Below, piece by piece: positions 24,999 to 33,606 of a stretch of DNA of 64,000 nucleotides. Each line of letters starts with the position of its first letter. Position 1 is the stretch's first letter. The position numbers and the translations under genes are program-made. The notes under the pieces were generated by a model, which was given only the letters and a program-made list of their open reading frames with translations, was not told the DNA's origin and made no database searches. The DNA is from PALSA-505 sp036501145 (lineage in GTDB: Bacteria; Actinomycetota; Actinomycetes; Streptosporangiales; Streptosporangiaceae). The stretch spans positions 1-64,000 of the forward strand of contig DASYAV010000039.1 in the NCBI GenBank assembly GCA_036501145.1, given 5' to 3'.

Positions 24999-25997
24999 AT
25001 GCCAGCGGTAACCGTCGATGACAACCTCGTCCTGCCGCGTCTGGCCGAGCCCGATCCGGCCACCTCGGCGGACCGGCCGGTGGTGTCCATGACCACGGCG
25101 CCGTCCGGGTACGAGGGTGAGGGCTTCCCGGTCCGCCGGGCGTTCGCCGGGGTCGATCTGGCCCAGCTCGACCCGTTCATCCATATGGACCAGATGGGCG
25201 AGGTCGACTACGCGCCCGGAGAGCCCAAGGGGACTCCGTGGCACCCGCACCGCGGCTTCGAGACCGTGACCTACATGATCGACGGCGTGTTCCGGCACCA
25301 GGACTCCAACGGAGGCGGCGGCCTGATCACCGACGGCGACACCCAGTGGATGACGGCCGGCGGCGGCATCCTGCACATCGAGGCCCCACCGGAGGAGGTC
25401 GTCGTCAAGGGCGGCCTGTTCCACGGCTTCCAGCTCTGGGTGAACCTGCCGGCCAGGCTCAAGATGACCGCCCCGCGGTACCAGGACATCAGGGCGAACC
25501 AGGTGCGGCTGCTCAGCTCGGCCGACGGGGGCACGCTGCTGCGGCTGATCGCCGGTGACGTGGCCGGCCAGGCCGGGCCTGGGGTCACGCACACCCCGAT
25601 CACACTGCTGCACGCCACCTTGTCCCCCGGCGCGCAGCTGCGGCTGCCGTGGCGGCGTGACTTCAACGCGATCGGCTACGCGCTGGCCGGGGCGGGCTCG
25701 GTCGGCGCCGGGCGCCGGCCGCTGCGCACCGGGCAGCTCGCCGTGTTCGGCCCGGGCGACGTGCTCACCGTCACCGCGGACCAGCGAAAGGACGGGCCGT
25801 CGGCCGGACTGGACATCCTGCTGCTCGGCGGGCAGCCGATCACGGAGCCGGTGGCCGCCTACGGGCCGTTCGTGATGAACACCAGGGAGGAACTGGTGCA
25901 GGCCTTCGAGGACTACCAGGCAGGCCGCCTCGGCTCCATCCCGGCCGAACCCACTCCGCTGCCGGACGACCCGCACCCCGGGCACGACGTCCTGTAG
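24999..25997 (+). CDS. Pirin-family bicupin protein
   Basis: 332 residues from ATG 24999, with AAGGAGG 6-8 bases upstream. The first cupin carries the pirin metal site: HPHRGFETVTYMIDG (two His), GVFRHQDSNG (third His) and MTAGGGILHIEA (Glu region). The second cupin follows after about residue 190 (LRLPWRRDFNAIGYALAG). Pirins are cytosolic iron proteins; some are quercetin dioxygenases and others regulators of metabolism. At 332 residues it is slightly longer than usual (about 290-320). The control region upstream is rich in inverted repeats. Family sure, substrate unknown. Confidence 0.93.
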   Translation: MPAVTVDDNLVLPRLAEPDPATSADRPVVSMTTAPSGYEGEGFPVRRAFAGVDLAQLDPFIHMDQMGEVDYAPGEPKGTPWHPHRGFETVTYMIDGVFRHQDSNGGGGLITDGDTQWMTAGGGILHIEAPPEEVVVKGGLFHGFQLWVNLPARLKMTAPRYQDIRANQVRLLSSADGGTLLRLIAGDVAGQAGPGVTHTPITLLHATLSPGAQLRLPWRRDFNAIGYALAGAGSVGAGRRPLRTGQLAVFGPGDVLTVTADQRKDGPSAGLDILLLGGQPITEPVAAYGPFVMNTREELVQAFEDYQAGRLGSIPAEPTPLPDDPHPGHDVL

Positions 25998-26034
25998 CGC
26001 CGGGGCCGGGCGGGCCTGCGGCGAGGCGCAGCCG

Positions 26035-27315
26035 TCAAGGAAAATTCCGCGGCGTGCGGGCACGGCCGATGACCCGGCCCGCGGCGGCCAGCACGGCCAG
26101 GCCGATCGTGGTCAGCGCCGAGACGAGCAGCGTGACCCGGGCGCCGAGCCCGGCGACCAGCGGCCCGCCCACCGCCGTGCCGAACGGCGCGGCCACGATC
26201 ATCAGCCCGGCCCGCGCGGCGAGCAGCTGGGCCAGCCGGCCCGCGGGCGCCCGGTCCTGGAACACCGCGATGGCGATCGAGTTGTACGGCGCGTAGATGA
26301 CCCCGCCGGCGGCGAACGCGGCCAGGCAGAACGGCACCGGCGCGCCCAGGCCGAGCGGCAGCAGGGCGATCCCCCAGCCGGCCACGATCGCGATCATCGT
26401 CGGCCACAGCGGCCAGTGCCGCAGGTACGGCGCGGCCAGCGAGCCGATCACCGCGCCCACCCCGTAGGCGGCCCAGAACCCGCCGAGCAGCGCCGCCGAG
26501 CCGTGCAGGCCGGTGGCCACGTGCACCGGCAAGGCGACCTCGACCGGGCCGTACAGCAGGAAGAACGCGAAGCTCAGCGCGACCAGACCGAGCAGGGTGG
26601 CGTTGCCGCCGATCATCCGCAGCGGGGACGGGCCGGCCGGGCCGGGCGGCCTGGTGCGGGAGGCGCCGGGCAGCAGCGGCACGACGCGCGCGTAGCTGAC
26701 GGCGAGCACCGCCCAGGTGGCGGCGTCGGCCCCGATGACCAGCGCGGGGCCAGCCCAGGCGGTGAGCACCCCGGCCAGCGCGGGCCCGGCGATCATGGTC
26801 ATCTCCGACACCGTGGCGAGCAGCGCGTTGCCCGCCACCCGCTGCCCGGCCGGGAGCACGTCGGCGACCAGCGTGTACTGGCCGGCCGCGCCCCAGGCGT
26901 GCAGCAGCGACGACCCGCCGAGCAGCGCCACGTAGCCGACCGGGCTGAGCAGGTGAGCGGCGTCCAGCGCGGGGATGGCGCCGAGGGCGGCGGCGCGCAG
27001 CACGGCGTCCGCGCCGGCCAGGCCCACCCCGGCCCGGTGCCGCAGCCACCGGCCCAGCAGCACGGCGCCGAGCACGCCCGGCACCGAGTAGGCGGCGACC
27101 GCGGCGCCGACCCACAGGCCCCGGTCGGCTGCGGGGGCCAGCCGCAGCGCGAGCCAGGCGATCGCGACCGCGCTCATCCCGTCGCCCAGCGCAGAGAGCG
27201 CGTACCCGGGCAGCAGGCGGCGCAGCACCGGGTGACTGACCACCGGCCAGTACGGCCCGGTGCGCAGCTTGCCGGCCGGCCCAGCCCGCCTGGTCACATC
27301 GGTCACGTGGGTCAT
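26035..27315 (-). CDS. MFS transporter, drug-exporter-like
   Basis: 426 residues from ATG 27315, with about 12 predicted hydrophobic segments. The N-terminal block LLPGYALSALGDGMSAVAIAWLALRL and VSEMTMIAGPALAGVLTAW are typical of the MFS_3/enterobactin-exporter-like group, which includes macrolide efflux proteins of the MefA type. It is divergent from the Erm-type methyltransferase gene, with the two starts about 200 bases apart, which supports a role in exporting the same drug class. Substrate is inference. Confidence 0.85.
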   Translation of the reverse strand: MTHVTDVTRRAGPAGKLRTGPYWPVVSHPVLRRLLPGYALSALGDGMSAVAIAWLALRLAPAADRGLWVGAAVAAYSVPGVLGAVLLGRWLRHRAGVGLAGADAVLRAAALGAIPALDAAHLLSPVGYVALLGGSSLLHAWGAAGQYTLVADVLPAGQRVAGNALLATVSEMTMIAGPALAGVLTAWAGPALVIGADAATWAVLAVSYARVVPLLPGASRTRPPGPAGPSPLRMIGGNATLLGLVALSFAFFLLYGPVEVALPVHVATGLHGSAALLGGFWAAYGVGAVIGSLAAPYLRHWPLWPTMIAIVAGWGIALLPLGLGAPVPFCLAAFAAGGVIYAPYNSIAIAVFQDRAPAGRLAQLLAARAGLMIVAAPFGTAVGGPLVAGLGARVTLLVSALTTIGLAVLAAAGRVIGRARTPRNFP

Positions 27316-27496
27316 CGTCGTACCTCAACCACGGCTGAGGTCAAGCGGGCGGGCGCCGGCGCGGCCGGAAAAACCTGTGGACCCCGGGCGGCCGGGCGCC
27401 TAGCGTGGGGCCGCCCGGCCACGAGCCGGGGTGAGCAGGCCCGGCCGCGCAGGCCGGGTGGTCATATTCGGCGAACGCGACCTTGGGGTAAGACAC

Positions 27497-27565
27497 ATGG
27501 TCATGGTCATCCGTGTCCGGGCAGCGGCCCGGGCCGAATCCGGCCGGAGCACACTTCCTTCGTGA
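27497..27565 (+). CDS. Possible leader peptide overlapping the erm start
   Basis: ATG 27497 opens a 22-codon frame, MVMVIRVRAAARAESGRS..., preceded by GGGG about 8 bases upstream. It contains Arg-Val-Arg, matching the +X+ macrolide-arrest motif known from some erm leader peptides. The frame runs across the GTG start of the methyltransferase gene, which itself has no visible RBS. It could be a regulatory leader or a chance frame. Confidence 0.3.
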   Translation: MVMVIRVRAAARAESGRSTLPS

Positions 27566-28274
27566 CCGCGCACTGATCACGCGGCTGGTCGCCGCGTCCG
27601 GGGCCGGCCACGATGATCTCGTCCTCGACCTGGGCGCCGGGTACGGGGCGATAACGGGCGCGCTGGCCGCGGCCGGCTGCCGGGTGACCGCGGTGGAACG
27701 CGACCCGCGGCTGGCGCGCAGGCTGGCTCGCCGGTTCGGCACCGACCCGCGGGTGCGGGTGGTCGAGGCGGACATTTTGCGGCTGCCGCTGCCCCGGCGG
27801 GACTTCCTGGTCGTGGCGAACATCCCGTTCGGCGCCAGCACGCGGCTGCTGCGGCGGCTGCTCGGCGACCCGGCGGTGCCGCTGGCCGGTGCGGAACTGA
27901 TCACCGCGTACGGGGTGGCGCGCTGGCTGGCCGGCGCGCGGCCGCGGGACGCGGAGACCGCCTGGTGGGCGGCCCGTTACCGGATGTGCCTGGTGCGCCG
28001 TGTCCCGGCCGCCCGCTTCGGCCCGCCGCCGAGCACCGACGCGGCCCAGCTGTCGGTCCGGCCGCGGCCGCTGGCCCGGTCCGCGCCGGCCCAGCGGGTG
28101 CTGCGCACGCTGCTGCGGGACGGGTTCGCCGCCCGGCGGCGCCCGGTGCCGGTGGGCAGGAGGGTGCTGCTGCGGGCGGGTATCGCCCCCGGCACCCCGG
28201 CCGCGGAGCTGACCGCGGCGGACTGGCACCGGCTGGCCTGGATGCTGGTCGGCGCCGCGGAGCCGGTGCGGTGA
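27513..28274 (+). CDS. erm: Erm-type 23S rRNA (adenine-N6)-methyltransferase
   Basis: 253 residues from GTG 27513. Class I SAM-dependent methyltransferase of the KsgA/Erm group: GAHFLRDRALITRLV near the start, VLDLGAGYGAITGAL (SAM motif I), VTAVERDPRLA (motif II acidic residue) and VVANIPFGASTRLL (NIPF/Y catalytic motif IV). Length and the absence of the KsgA C-terminal pattern favour Erm, which methylates A2058 and gives MLS resistance. Actinomycete Erm proteins often serve self-protection; no macrolide pathway is seen in this window. It lies divergent from an MFS exporter. Erm versus KsgA-like paralogue is likely but not proven. Confidence 0.82.
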   Translation: MSGQRPGPNPAGAHFLRDRALITRLVAASGAGHDDLVLDLGAGYGAITGALAAAGCRVTAVERDPRLARRLARRFGTDPRVRVVEADILRLPLPRRDFLVVANIPFGASTRLLRRLLGDPAVPLAGAELITAYGVARWLAGARPRDAETAWWAARYRMCLVRRVPAARFGPPPSTDAAQLSVRPRPLARSAPAQRVLRTLLRDGFAARRRPVPVGRRVLLRAGIAPGTPAAELTAADWHRLAWMLVGAAEPVR

Positions 28275-28365
28275 CCGCGGCCGGTGGTGATGAGGCCGGG
28301 CGGGCCGCTGGCCGGCTCCCCGGCGGGGATTCCCGCGGCGGGTCGCGACCTGTCACGATGACGGG

Positions 28366-30162
28366 ATGAGCGAACCGAGCGCCCCCGGCGATGCCTTCCG
28401 CGAAGCCCGCGACCTGCTGCTCCGTTACCGCGAGGACTACCCGGCCGCCCGGGAGAGGTTCAGCTGGCCGCGGCTGGAGCGCTTCAACTGGGCGCTCGAC
28501 TGGTTCGACGTCATCGCGGCCGAGCACCCGGAGCGGGACGCGCTGCGGGTGCTCGGCGACGGGGGCAGTGACGTCAGGCTGAGCTACGCGGAAATGGCCG
28601 CGCGCTCGGCCCAGGTGGCGAACTGGCTGCGCGGCCTCGGCGTGCGGCGCGGCGACCGGGTGCTGCTCATGCTGGGCAATATCGCGCCGCTGTGGGAGGT
28701 CATCCTGGCCGCGATCAAGCTGGGCGCGGTGATCATCCCGGCGACCACGCTGCTCGGGCCGGACGACATCGCCGACCGGCTCGCCCGCGGTGAGGTCAGG
28801 CACGTGATCACCGAGTCACCGCAGACCGCGAAGTTCGGCGCGGCGGCGGGCGGAGGGGACCCGGGAAGGCAGGCGGGGGGCCCGGCCTGGACGCCGATCG
28901 CGGTCGGCGACCGGGTGCCGGGCTGGCGGTGTTACGCGGACGCGGCCGGCGAGCCCACCGCGTTCGCCCCCGGCGGGGTGACCCAGGCCAGCGACCCGCT
29001 GCTGCTCTACTTCACCTCGGGCACCACGGCCCAGCCCAAGCTGGTCGAGCACACGCACGCCTCCTACCCGGCGGGCCACCTGTCCACCATGTACTGGCTG
29101 GGCCTGCGGCCCGGTGACGTGCACCTCAACGTGTCCTCCCCCGGCTGGGCCAAGCACGCCTGGTCCAATGTGTTCGCGCCGTGGAACGCCGGGGCGACCG
29201 CGTTCGTGCTCGGCCACGAGCGGTTCTCGGTGGCCGCGCTGTTCGGCGCGATCGAGACCTGCGGGATCAGCACGCTGTGCGCGCCGCCCACCGTGTGGCG
29301 GATGCTCATCCAGGCTGACCTGGCCGGCTGCGACACCGCCGGCCTGCGCGAATGCGTATCGGCCGGTGAGCCGCTCAACCCGGAGGTGATCGAGCAGGTG
29401 CGCCGGGCGTGGCGGATCACCGTGCGGGACGGGTACGGGCAGACGGAGACCACCGCGCAGGTCGGCAACCCGCCCGGCCAGCCGGTCCGGGCCGGGTCGA
29501 TGGGCCGGCCGCTGCCCGGGTACACGGTGGCGCTGGTCGACCCGGTGACGGGGCGGCCGGGCCAGGAAGGCGAGATCTGCCTGCCGCTGGATCCGGCGGC
29601 GCGGCCGGCCGGGCTGATGACCGGCTACCGGGGCGACCCGCAGCGGGCGGCCGAGGCGATGCACGACGGCTACTACCACACCGGCGACGTGGCGGTGATG
29701 GACGGCGACGGTTACATCACGTACGTGGGCCGCACCGACGACGTGTTCAAGGCCTCGGACTACCGGATCTCGCCGTTCGAGCTGGAAAGCGTGCTGATCG
29801 AGCACGAGGCGGTGGCCGAGGCGGCGGTGGTGCCGTCCCCTGACCCGGTGCGGCTCGCGGTGCCCAAGGCGTACGTGACGCTGGCCGGCGGTGCGCAGCC
29901 GTCTGCCGCGCTGGCGGAGTCGATCCTGGCTTTCGCCCGGCAGCGGCTGGCGCCGTACAAGCGGGTGCGGCGGCTGGAGTTCGGCGAGCTGCCGAAGACG
30001 ATCTCGGGCAAGATCCGCCGGGTGGAACTGCGCGAGCAGGAGCAGCAGCGGCACGATGGGGCGGCAGGTGGGGCGGACAGCGGCACGGCCGGCGGTAGCG
30101 CGGCCGGCGGTAGCGCGGCCGACGGGGGCACGGCCGGGCCGGTGGCCGGCGGGCGCGGGTGA
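28366..30162 (+). CDS. Acyl-CoA synthetase (AMP-forming, medium-chain type)
   Basis: 598 residues from ATG 28366. Activates a carboxylic acid as acyl-AMP and then acyl-CoA. The opening LLLRYREDYPAARERFSWPRLERFNWALDWFD is typical of medium-chain synthetases. Motifs: LLYFTSGTTAQPKLVEH (P-loop), RDGYGQTETT, YHTGDVAVMDGDGYITYVGRTDDVFKASDYRISPFELES (hinge), and PKTISGKIRR with the catalytic Lys. After QEQQRHDG the sequence becomes a Gly/Ala/Ser/Thr repeat tail coded by 15-base repeats and ends early. The conserved end EFWEEDFP is found just downstream in another frame (see 30162-30203), so the tail may be frameshifted. The catalytic part is intact. Substrate chain length is inferred only. Confidence 0.92.
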   Translation: MSEPSAPGDAFREARDLLLRYREDYPAARERFSWPRLERFNWALDWFDVIAAEHPERDALRVLGDGGSDVRLSYAEMAARSAQVANWLRGLGVRRGDRVLLMLGNIAPLWEVILAAIKLGAVIIPATTLLGPDDIADRLARGEVRHVITESPQTAKFGAAAGGGDPGRQAGGPAWTPIAVGDRVPGWRCYADAAGEPTAFAPGGVTQASDPLLLYFTSGTTAQPKLVEHTHASYPAGHLSTMYWLGLRPGDVHLNVSSPGWAKHAWSNVFAPWNAGATAFVLGHERFSVAALFGAIETCGISTLCAPPTVWRMLIQADLAGCDTAGLRECVSAGEPLNPEVIEQVRRAWRITVRDGYGQTETTAQVGNPPGQPVRAGSMGRPLPGYTVALVDPVTGRPGQEGEICLPLDPAARPAGLMTGYRGDPQRAAEAMHDGYYHTGDVAVMDGDGYITYVGRTDDVFKASDYRISPFELESVLIEHEAVAEAAVVPSPDPVRLAVPKAYVTLAGGAQPSAALAESILAFARQRLAPYKRVRRLEFGELPKTISGKIRRVELREQEQQRHDGAAGGADSGTAGGSAAGGSAADGGTAGPVAGGRG

Positions 30163-30203
30163 TGGAGTTCTGGGAGGAAGACTTTCCCGGCCTGAAGAGC
30201 TGA
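30162..30203 (+). pseudogene. Out-of-frame C-terminal tail of the acyl-CoA synthetase
   Basis: ATG 30162 overlaps the upstream TGA and encodes MEFWEEDFPGLKS. A terminal WEEDFPEL-like motif ends many actinobacterial acyl-CoA synthetases, as I recall. Its position in the -1 frame straight after a repeat tract suggests an indel in that tract. Confidence 0.5.
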
Positions 30204-30209
30204 CCGGGC

Positions 30210-30235
30210 GCGCCCGGTCCGGCCGGACCGGGCGC
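30210..30235. terminator. Bidirectional terminator between convergent genes
   Basis: A perfect 26-base palindrome with the half-site GCGCCCGGTCCGG lies between the synthetase and the leftward ABC permease gene. Confidence 0.7.
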
Positions 30236-30244
30236 TGGCCCGGG

Positions 30245-31171
30245 TCAGCTGGTGATGTCGGCGCTGGTGAACCGGGCCCAGCCGATAGAGCCGAAGATGG
30301 CCAGGTAGACCGCGAAGGACAGCAGCCCGTGCAGCAGTGTCGTGGTGTCGACCGGCGAGCGCAGCAGCGAGTCGAACATCGTCCACCAGTGCGTGGGCAG
30401 GTAGGGCTGCACCGGGGCGAACTGCGGCACGTTGTCGGCCACCTGGCTGGCCACCACGGTCACCGTGAGGGCGGCGATCGCCCCGATGCCATGCTCGGTG
30501 AAGGTGGAGATGGCCATGCCGATAGCGGCCAGCGCGGCCATCGCGGCGCCCACATAGAGCGTGACGAACAGCAGCCGCAGCAGCCCGTCGGCCAGCGGCA
30601 CGGTCGTGCCGGACAGCAGCGTGACCGGCCCGACCGGGAACAGGATGACCCCGCACAGCAGTGACACGGCCGCGATCACCGCCGCGGCGCACAGGCCGAA
30701 CGCGGCCGCCGTCACATACTTGACGGTGAGCAGCCTGGTCCGCCCGGCCGGCACCGCGAGCAGGTAGCGCAGCGTGCCGTAGCTGGCCTCCCCGGCCACC
30801 GAGTCGCCGGACACCACCGCCACGACCAGCGGCAGCACCAGCGTCAGCATCACGGTGAGGGCGAGGAAGGACAGGAACACGCCGTTGCCGGCCACCTGGG
30901 ACAAGAACGCGGGCCCGTCCCCGCCGTTGCCGGGTGACGGCGGCGCGGCCACCCGCAGCGCGATCCCGACGATGATCGGGATCGCCGCGACCACGCCGAG
31001 CAGGGCGAGGTTGCGGCGGCGGCGGAAGACGAGGCGGAACTCCGAGCGGAGCAGCCTGAGCCAGGCCATCGGGGGCGCAGGGGCGGCACCGGGTGCGGTG
31101 AGCACGGCGTGGCTGGCGGTTGCCGTACCCGCGGCGGCGTCGCGCGGCGCGCTGGTATCAGCCGTCGACAT
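30245..31171 (-). CDS. ABC-2 type transporter permease
   Basis: 308 residues. An N-terminal Ala-rich cytosolic part (1-35) is followed by the EFRLVFRRRRNLALLGVVAAIPIIVGIAL entry helix and about five more hydrophobic segments (for example FLSFLALTVMLTLVLPLVVAVVSGD and SLLCGVILFPVGPVTLL). The fold fits ABC-2 export permeases paired with DrrA/NatA-like ATPases. It overlaps the ATPase gene by 14 bases, so the two form one exporter. Substrate could be a drug, lipid or peptide. Confidence 0.88.
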   Translation of the reverse strand: MSTADTSAPRDAAAGTATASHAVLTAPGAAPAPPMAWLRLLRSEFRLVFRRRRNLALLGVVAAIPIIVGIALRVAAPPSPGNGGDGPAFLSQVAGNGVFLSFLALTVMLTLVLPLVVAVVSGDSVAGEASYGTLRYLLAVPAGRTRLLTVKYVTAAAFGLCAAAVIAAVSLLCGVILFPVGPVTLLSGTTVPLADGLLRLLFVTLYVGAAMAALAAIGMAISTFTEHGIGAIAALTVTVVASQVADNVPQFAPVQPYLPTHWWTMFDSLLRSPVDTTTLLHGLLSFAVYLAIFGSIGWARFTSADITS

Positions 31172-32156
31172 CGAATCCCTCCCCGGTCAGGCCGACGAAC
31201 AGGTCCTCCAGGCTGGGCCGGACCATGGCCAGGCCACGCACCCGGACCCCGGCCTGGACCAGGTCGGCGCAGACCCGTTCGGGCAGCAGGTCGCCGAGCT
31301 GAGCGGAGACCTCGCCGTCGGTGGCCCTGGTGTCGGCCAGGCCTGCCGCGGCAAGCACGCCGGCCGCCGCCTGCGCGTCCGGGGTCTCCACCCGGATCCG
31401 GGCCGCGCCGGTGCGGCGCAGCTCGTCCAGGCTGCCCTGGAATACGAGCCGGCCGGTGCGCATCACGCCGACGTGTGAGCAGATCTGCTCGACCTCGGCC
31501 AGCAGATGGGACGAGACAAACACCGTGGTGCCCTCGGTGGCGATCTCCCGGACCAGGCCGCGCACCTCGCGGGTGCCCTGCGGGTCCAGGCCGTTGGTCG
31601 GCTCGTCCAGCACGATCAGCTCCCGCGGCTGGAGCAGGGCGGCCGCGATGCCCAGCCGCTGCTTCATGCCGAGGGAGTAGATGCGGTAGCGCTTGCGGGC
31701 CGCGGCGAGCAGGCCGACCCGGTCGAGTGCGGTGTCGATCCGCTGCCGCGCGGTGCGCGGGTCGGCGGTCCGGTCCGCGGCGTCGCAGCGGACCAGGTTG
31801 TCCCGCCCGGTCAGGAACGGGTAGAAGGCAGGCCCCTCGACCAGCGAGCCGACCCGCGGCAGTACCCGGATGGCGCCGTCCGGCATCGGTGTGCCGAGCA
31901 GCGAGTGGCTGCCGCTGGTCGCGTTGACCAGGCCGAGCAGCATCCGGATCGTGGTGGTCTTGCCCGAGCCGTTGGGGCCGAGGAAGCCGTACACGCTGCC
32001 CTGCGGGACGTCGAGGTCGATGCTGTCCACCGCGAGCTGGCCGCCGCGGAACCGTTTGGTGAGCGCGGCCGAGCTGATCGCGGGGCTGGCCGGCCCGTCC
32101 GGGCCGGCCAGCTTTGCGATCTCACCCGTGTCGGTGGCGGGTGGGGTAGTAGTCAT
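31158..32156 (-). CDS. ABC transporter ATP-binding protein (ABC-2 partner)
   Basis: 332 residues. The nucleotide-binding domain shows Walker A GPNGSGKTTTIRM, the signature YSLGMKQRLGIAAALL, Walker B ELIVLDEPTNGLDPQG and the switch FVSSHLLAE. A C-terminal extension of about 90 residues (TGAARIRVETPDAQAAAG, ... GLAMVRPSLEDLFVGLTGEG) is of the DrrA/CcmA type. It follows the LolA-like gene after 10 bases and overlaps the permease gene: a three-gene operon. It probably powers export of a hydrophobic compound. Confidence 0.93.
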   Translation of the reverse strand: MTTTPPATDTGEIAKLAGPDGPASPAISSAALTKRFRGGQLAVDSIDLDVPQGSVYGFLGPNGSGKTTTIRMLLGLVNATSGSHSLLGTPMPDGAIRVLPRVGSLVEGPAFYPFLTGRDNLVRCDAADRTADPRTARQRIDTALDRVGLLAAARKRYRIYSLGMKQRLGIAAALLQPRELIVLDEPTNGLDPQGTREVRGLVREIATEGTTVFVSSHLLAEVEQICSHVGVMRTGRLVFQGSLDELRRTGAARIRVETPDAQAAAGVLAAAGLADTRATDGEVSAQLGDLLPERVCADLVQAGVRVRGLAMVRPSLEDLFVGLTGEGFDVDG

Positions 32157-32166
32157 GCCAGGTGGC

Positions 32167-33369
32167 TCACTTCACCTGCGCCGCGTCGGCGTAGAGCACC
32201 TGCGGGGTGACCGCGCCGATCAGCACGTGGCCGTTGCTGGTGATCAGTACCGACAGCAGGCTGGTGTGCAGCAGCTTGCCGCTGCCCCAGGAGCCGTGCA
32301 CCGGCTTGGCCGTGTGCAGCAGCGCACCGAGCAGTGCGGAGGCCTGCACACCGCTGGCGCCGCCACCGGACGGGGTGCCCGCCGCGGACTTCGCCGCCGA
32401 CGAGGCCACGCTGCTGGATGAGGCCATGCCGCTGGATGAGGCCACGCCGCTGCCCGACGCCGAGCCGCCGAAGACATCGGCCGGCAGCACCGCCACCGAC
32501 AGCCAGTCCTTGCCGAGCACGTTGGGCCCGCTCTTGGCGTGCTGCGGCAGCATCGGCGCCGAGGCGTCGTCGCCGCTGAACGTCCGCGTGCTGACCTTGG
32601 CCCCGGGCGGCGGGGTGAAGTTAAAGTTCGCCGCGGTCGGTGGGACGAACGAGATCGACTGGAAGCCGACGCTGAAGGCGGGGCTGGCCGCGTTCCTGGC
32701 GTACACCTGGACGCGCAGCGGCACCGAGTTCTTAGCGTCGACCGCGATGCGGACCTGACCGATCAGCGAGCTCGTGCTCTTCGGCGCGAGCACCAGCTGG
32801 TAGGCATCCTGGCCGGCCACGACGACGTTGGTCTGCACGCTCACCCGGGTGCTCGGGCCGACCGCATCGATGGCCTGCTTCGCGGCTTGCTGCGGGGTGA
32901 GCACGGGCAGCTTGGGCTGGGCCTTGTGGTGCTCCCCGGCGGGCAGCTGGAGCTTGGTCACCGTGTTCTGCTTGCTCTGCCAGAACCACATCGTGTCGCC
33001 GTTGCGGATGACGTCGGACTCGCTCATCTGGCCCGGCAGCGACACCCGCGCACGGCTGGGGCCGCCGTACCAGATCCGGATCGTGTGGTTGCCGGTCAGC
33101 ATCGAGGTGAGCGACGTCGGGTCGTCCACGCCGGGCAGGTTGGGCAGGCCGAGCGATGCGTTCTCCACCACGGTGCCGGTGAACGGGGCCACCTCGCCGT
33201 TGCTGCCACCCACCGCGGCCAGCAACTGGGCCGCCGAGCGCACCGGCAGCACCGGGCTGGCCTGCGCGGATGGGACCAGCGTGGCGGCGATAACCGCCCC
33301 GGTGATGGCCACCGCCCCGGTGGGCACCACCCACCGCGCGCGGCGGGAAAACTTCGGCAATCTCATCAC
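32167..33369 (-). CDS. Secreted LolA/DUF2092-like protein
   Basis: 400 residues. A signal peptide covers about 1-38 (VVPTGAVAITGAVIAATLVPSAQAS). The mature part resembles LolA-type lipid-binding beta-barrels of Gram-positive secreted proteins: HTIRIWYGGPSRARVSLPGQMSESDVIRNGDTMWFWQSKQNTVTKLQLP, DAYQLVLAPKSTSSLIGQVRIAVDAKNSVPLRVQVYA and FNFTPPPGAKV. Near 305-345 lies a low-complexity Ser/Ala/Gly/Val insert, GSGVASSSGMASSSSVASS. It heads the ABC operon and may hand a lipid or drug to, or sense one for, the exporter. Start is the first or second of two adjacent ATGs. Confidence 0.82.
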   Translation of the reverse strand: MMRLPKFSRRARWVVPTGAVAITGAVIAATLVPSAQASPVLPVRSAAQLLAAVGGSNGEVAPFTGTVVENASLGLPNLPGVDDPTSLTSMLTGNHTIRIWYGGPSRARVSLPGQMSESDVIRNGDTMWFWQSKQNTVTKLQLPAGEHHKAQPKLPVLTPQQAAKQAIDAVGPSTRVSVQTNVVVAGQDAYQLVLAPKSTSSLIGQVRIAVDAKNSVPLRVQVYARNAASPAFSVGFQSISFVPPTAANFNFTPPPGAKVSTRTFSGDDASAPMLPQHAKSGPNVLGKDWLSVAVLPADVFGGSASGSGVASSSGMASSSSVASSAAKSAAGTPSGGGASGVQASALLGALLHTAKPVHGSWGSGKLLHTSLLSVLITSNGHVLIGAVTPQVLYADAAQVK

Positions 33370-33393
33370 ATCTCACCCCGTTCGAAGAGGCCC

Positions 33394-33442
33394 ATTCAAA
33401 ACACCCAAAGTCTGATGCCCTGGCTGACCCTGCGTTTTGAAT
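33394..33442. promoter_or_regulatory. Inverted repeat in the LolA operon promoter
   Basis: ATTCAAAAC (33394-33402) and its complement GTTTTGAAT (33434-33442) stand 31 bases apart, right before the leftward operon. They are good candidates for the binding site of the divergent OmpR-type regulator. Confidence 0.5.
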
Positions 33443-33511
33443 AGGTCTCCAGCGTATCTCCGTGTTGTTGTAAGCCCAGACTGCCGCACGCCCGCTGTGC
33501 TGAACCTGTGG

Positions 33512-33535
33512 CCGGCTGAGAGCGCTCTCAGCCGG
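33512..33535. promoter_or_regulatory. 24-base perfect palindrome, LacI-operator-like
   Basis: Half-site CCGGCTGAGAGC followed directly by its complement. The core TGAGAGCGCTCTCA with central GCGC resembles LacI-family operators of actinomycetes (compare the CebR site TGGGAGCGCTCCCA). It lies about 70 bases before the response-regulator gene. No LacI gene or sugar operon is adjacent. Confidence 0.5.
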
Positions 33536-33606
33536 GCCTTATCCGGGATGAGACACACTGTGGGGAGGAGACACAGTGCGCGGCGCGCGGTAGGGAGAGC
33601 CTGGTC

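Noticed and set aside
30163..30244. Separate small gene from ATG 30162
   Set aside because: The 13-residue product matches a synthetase C-terminus rather than an independent peptide.
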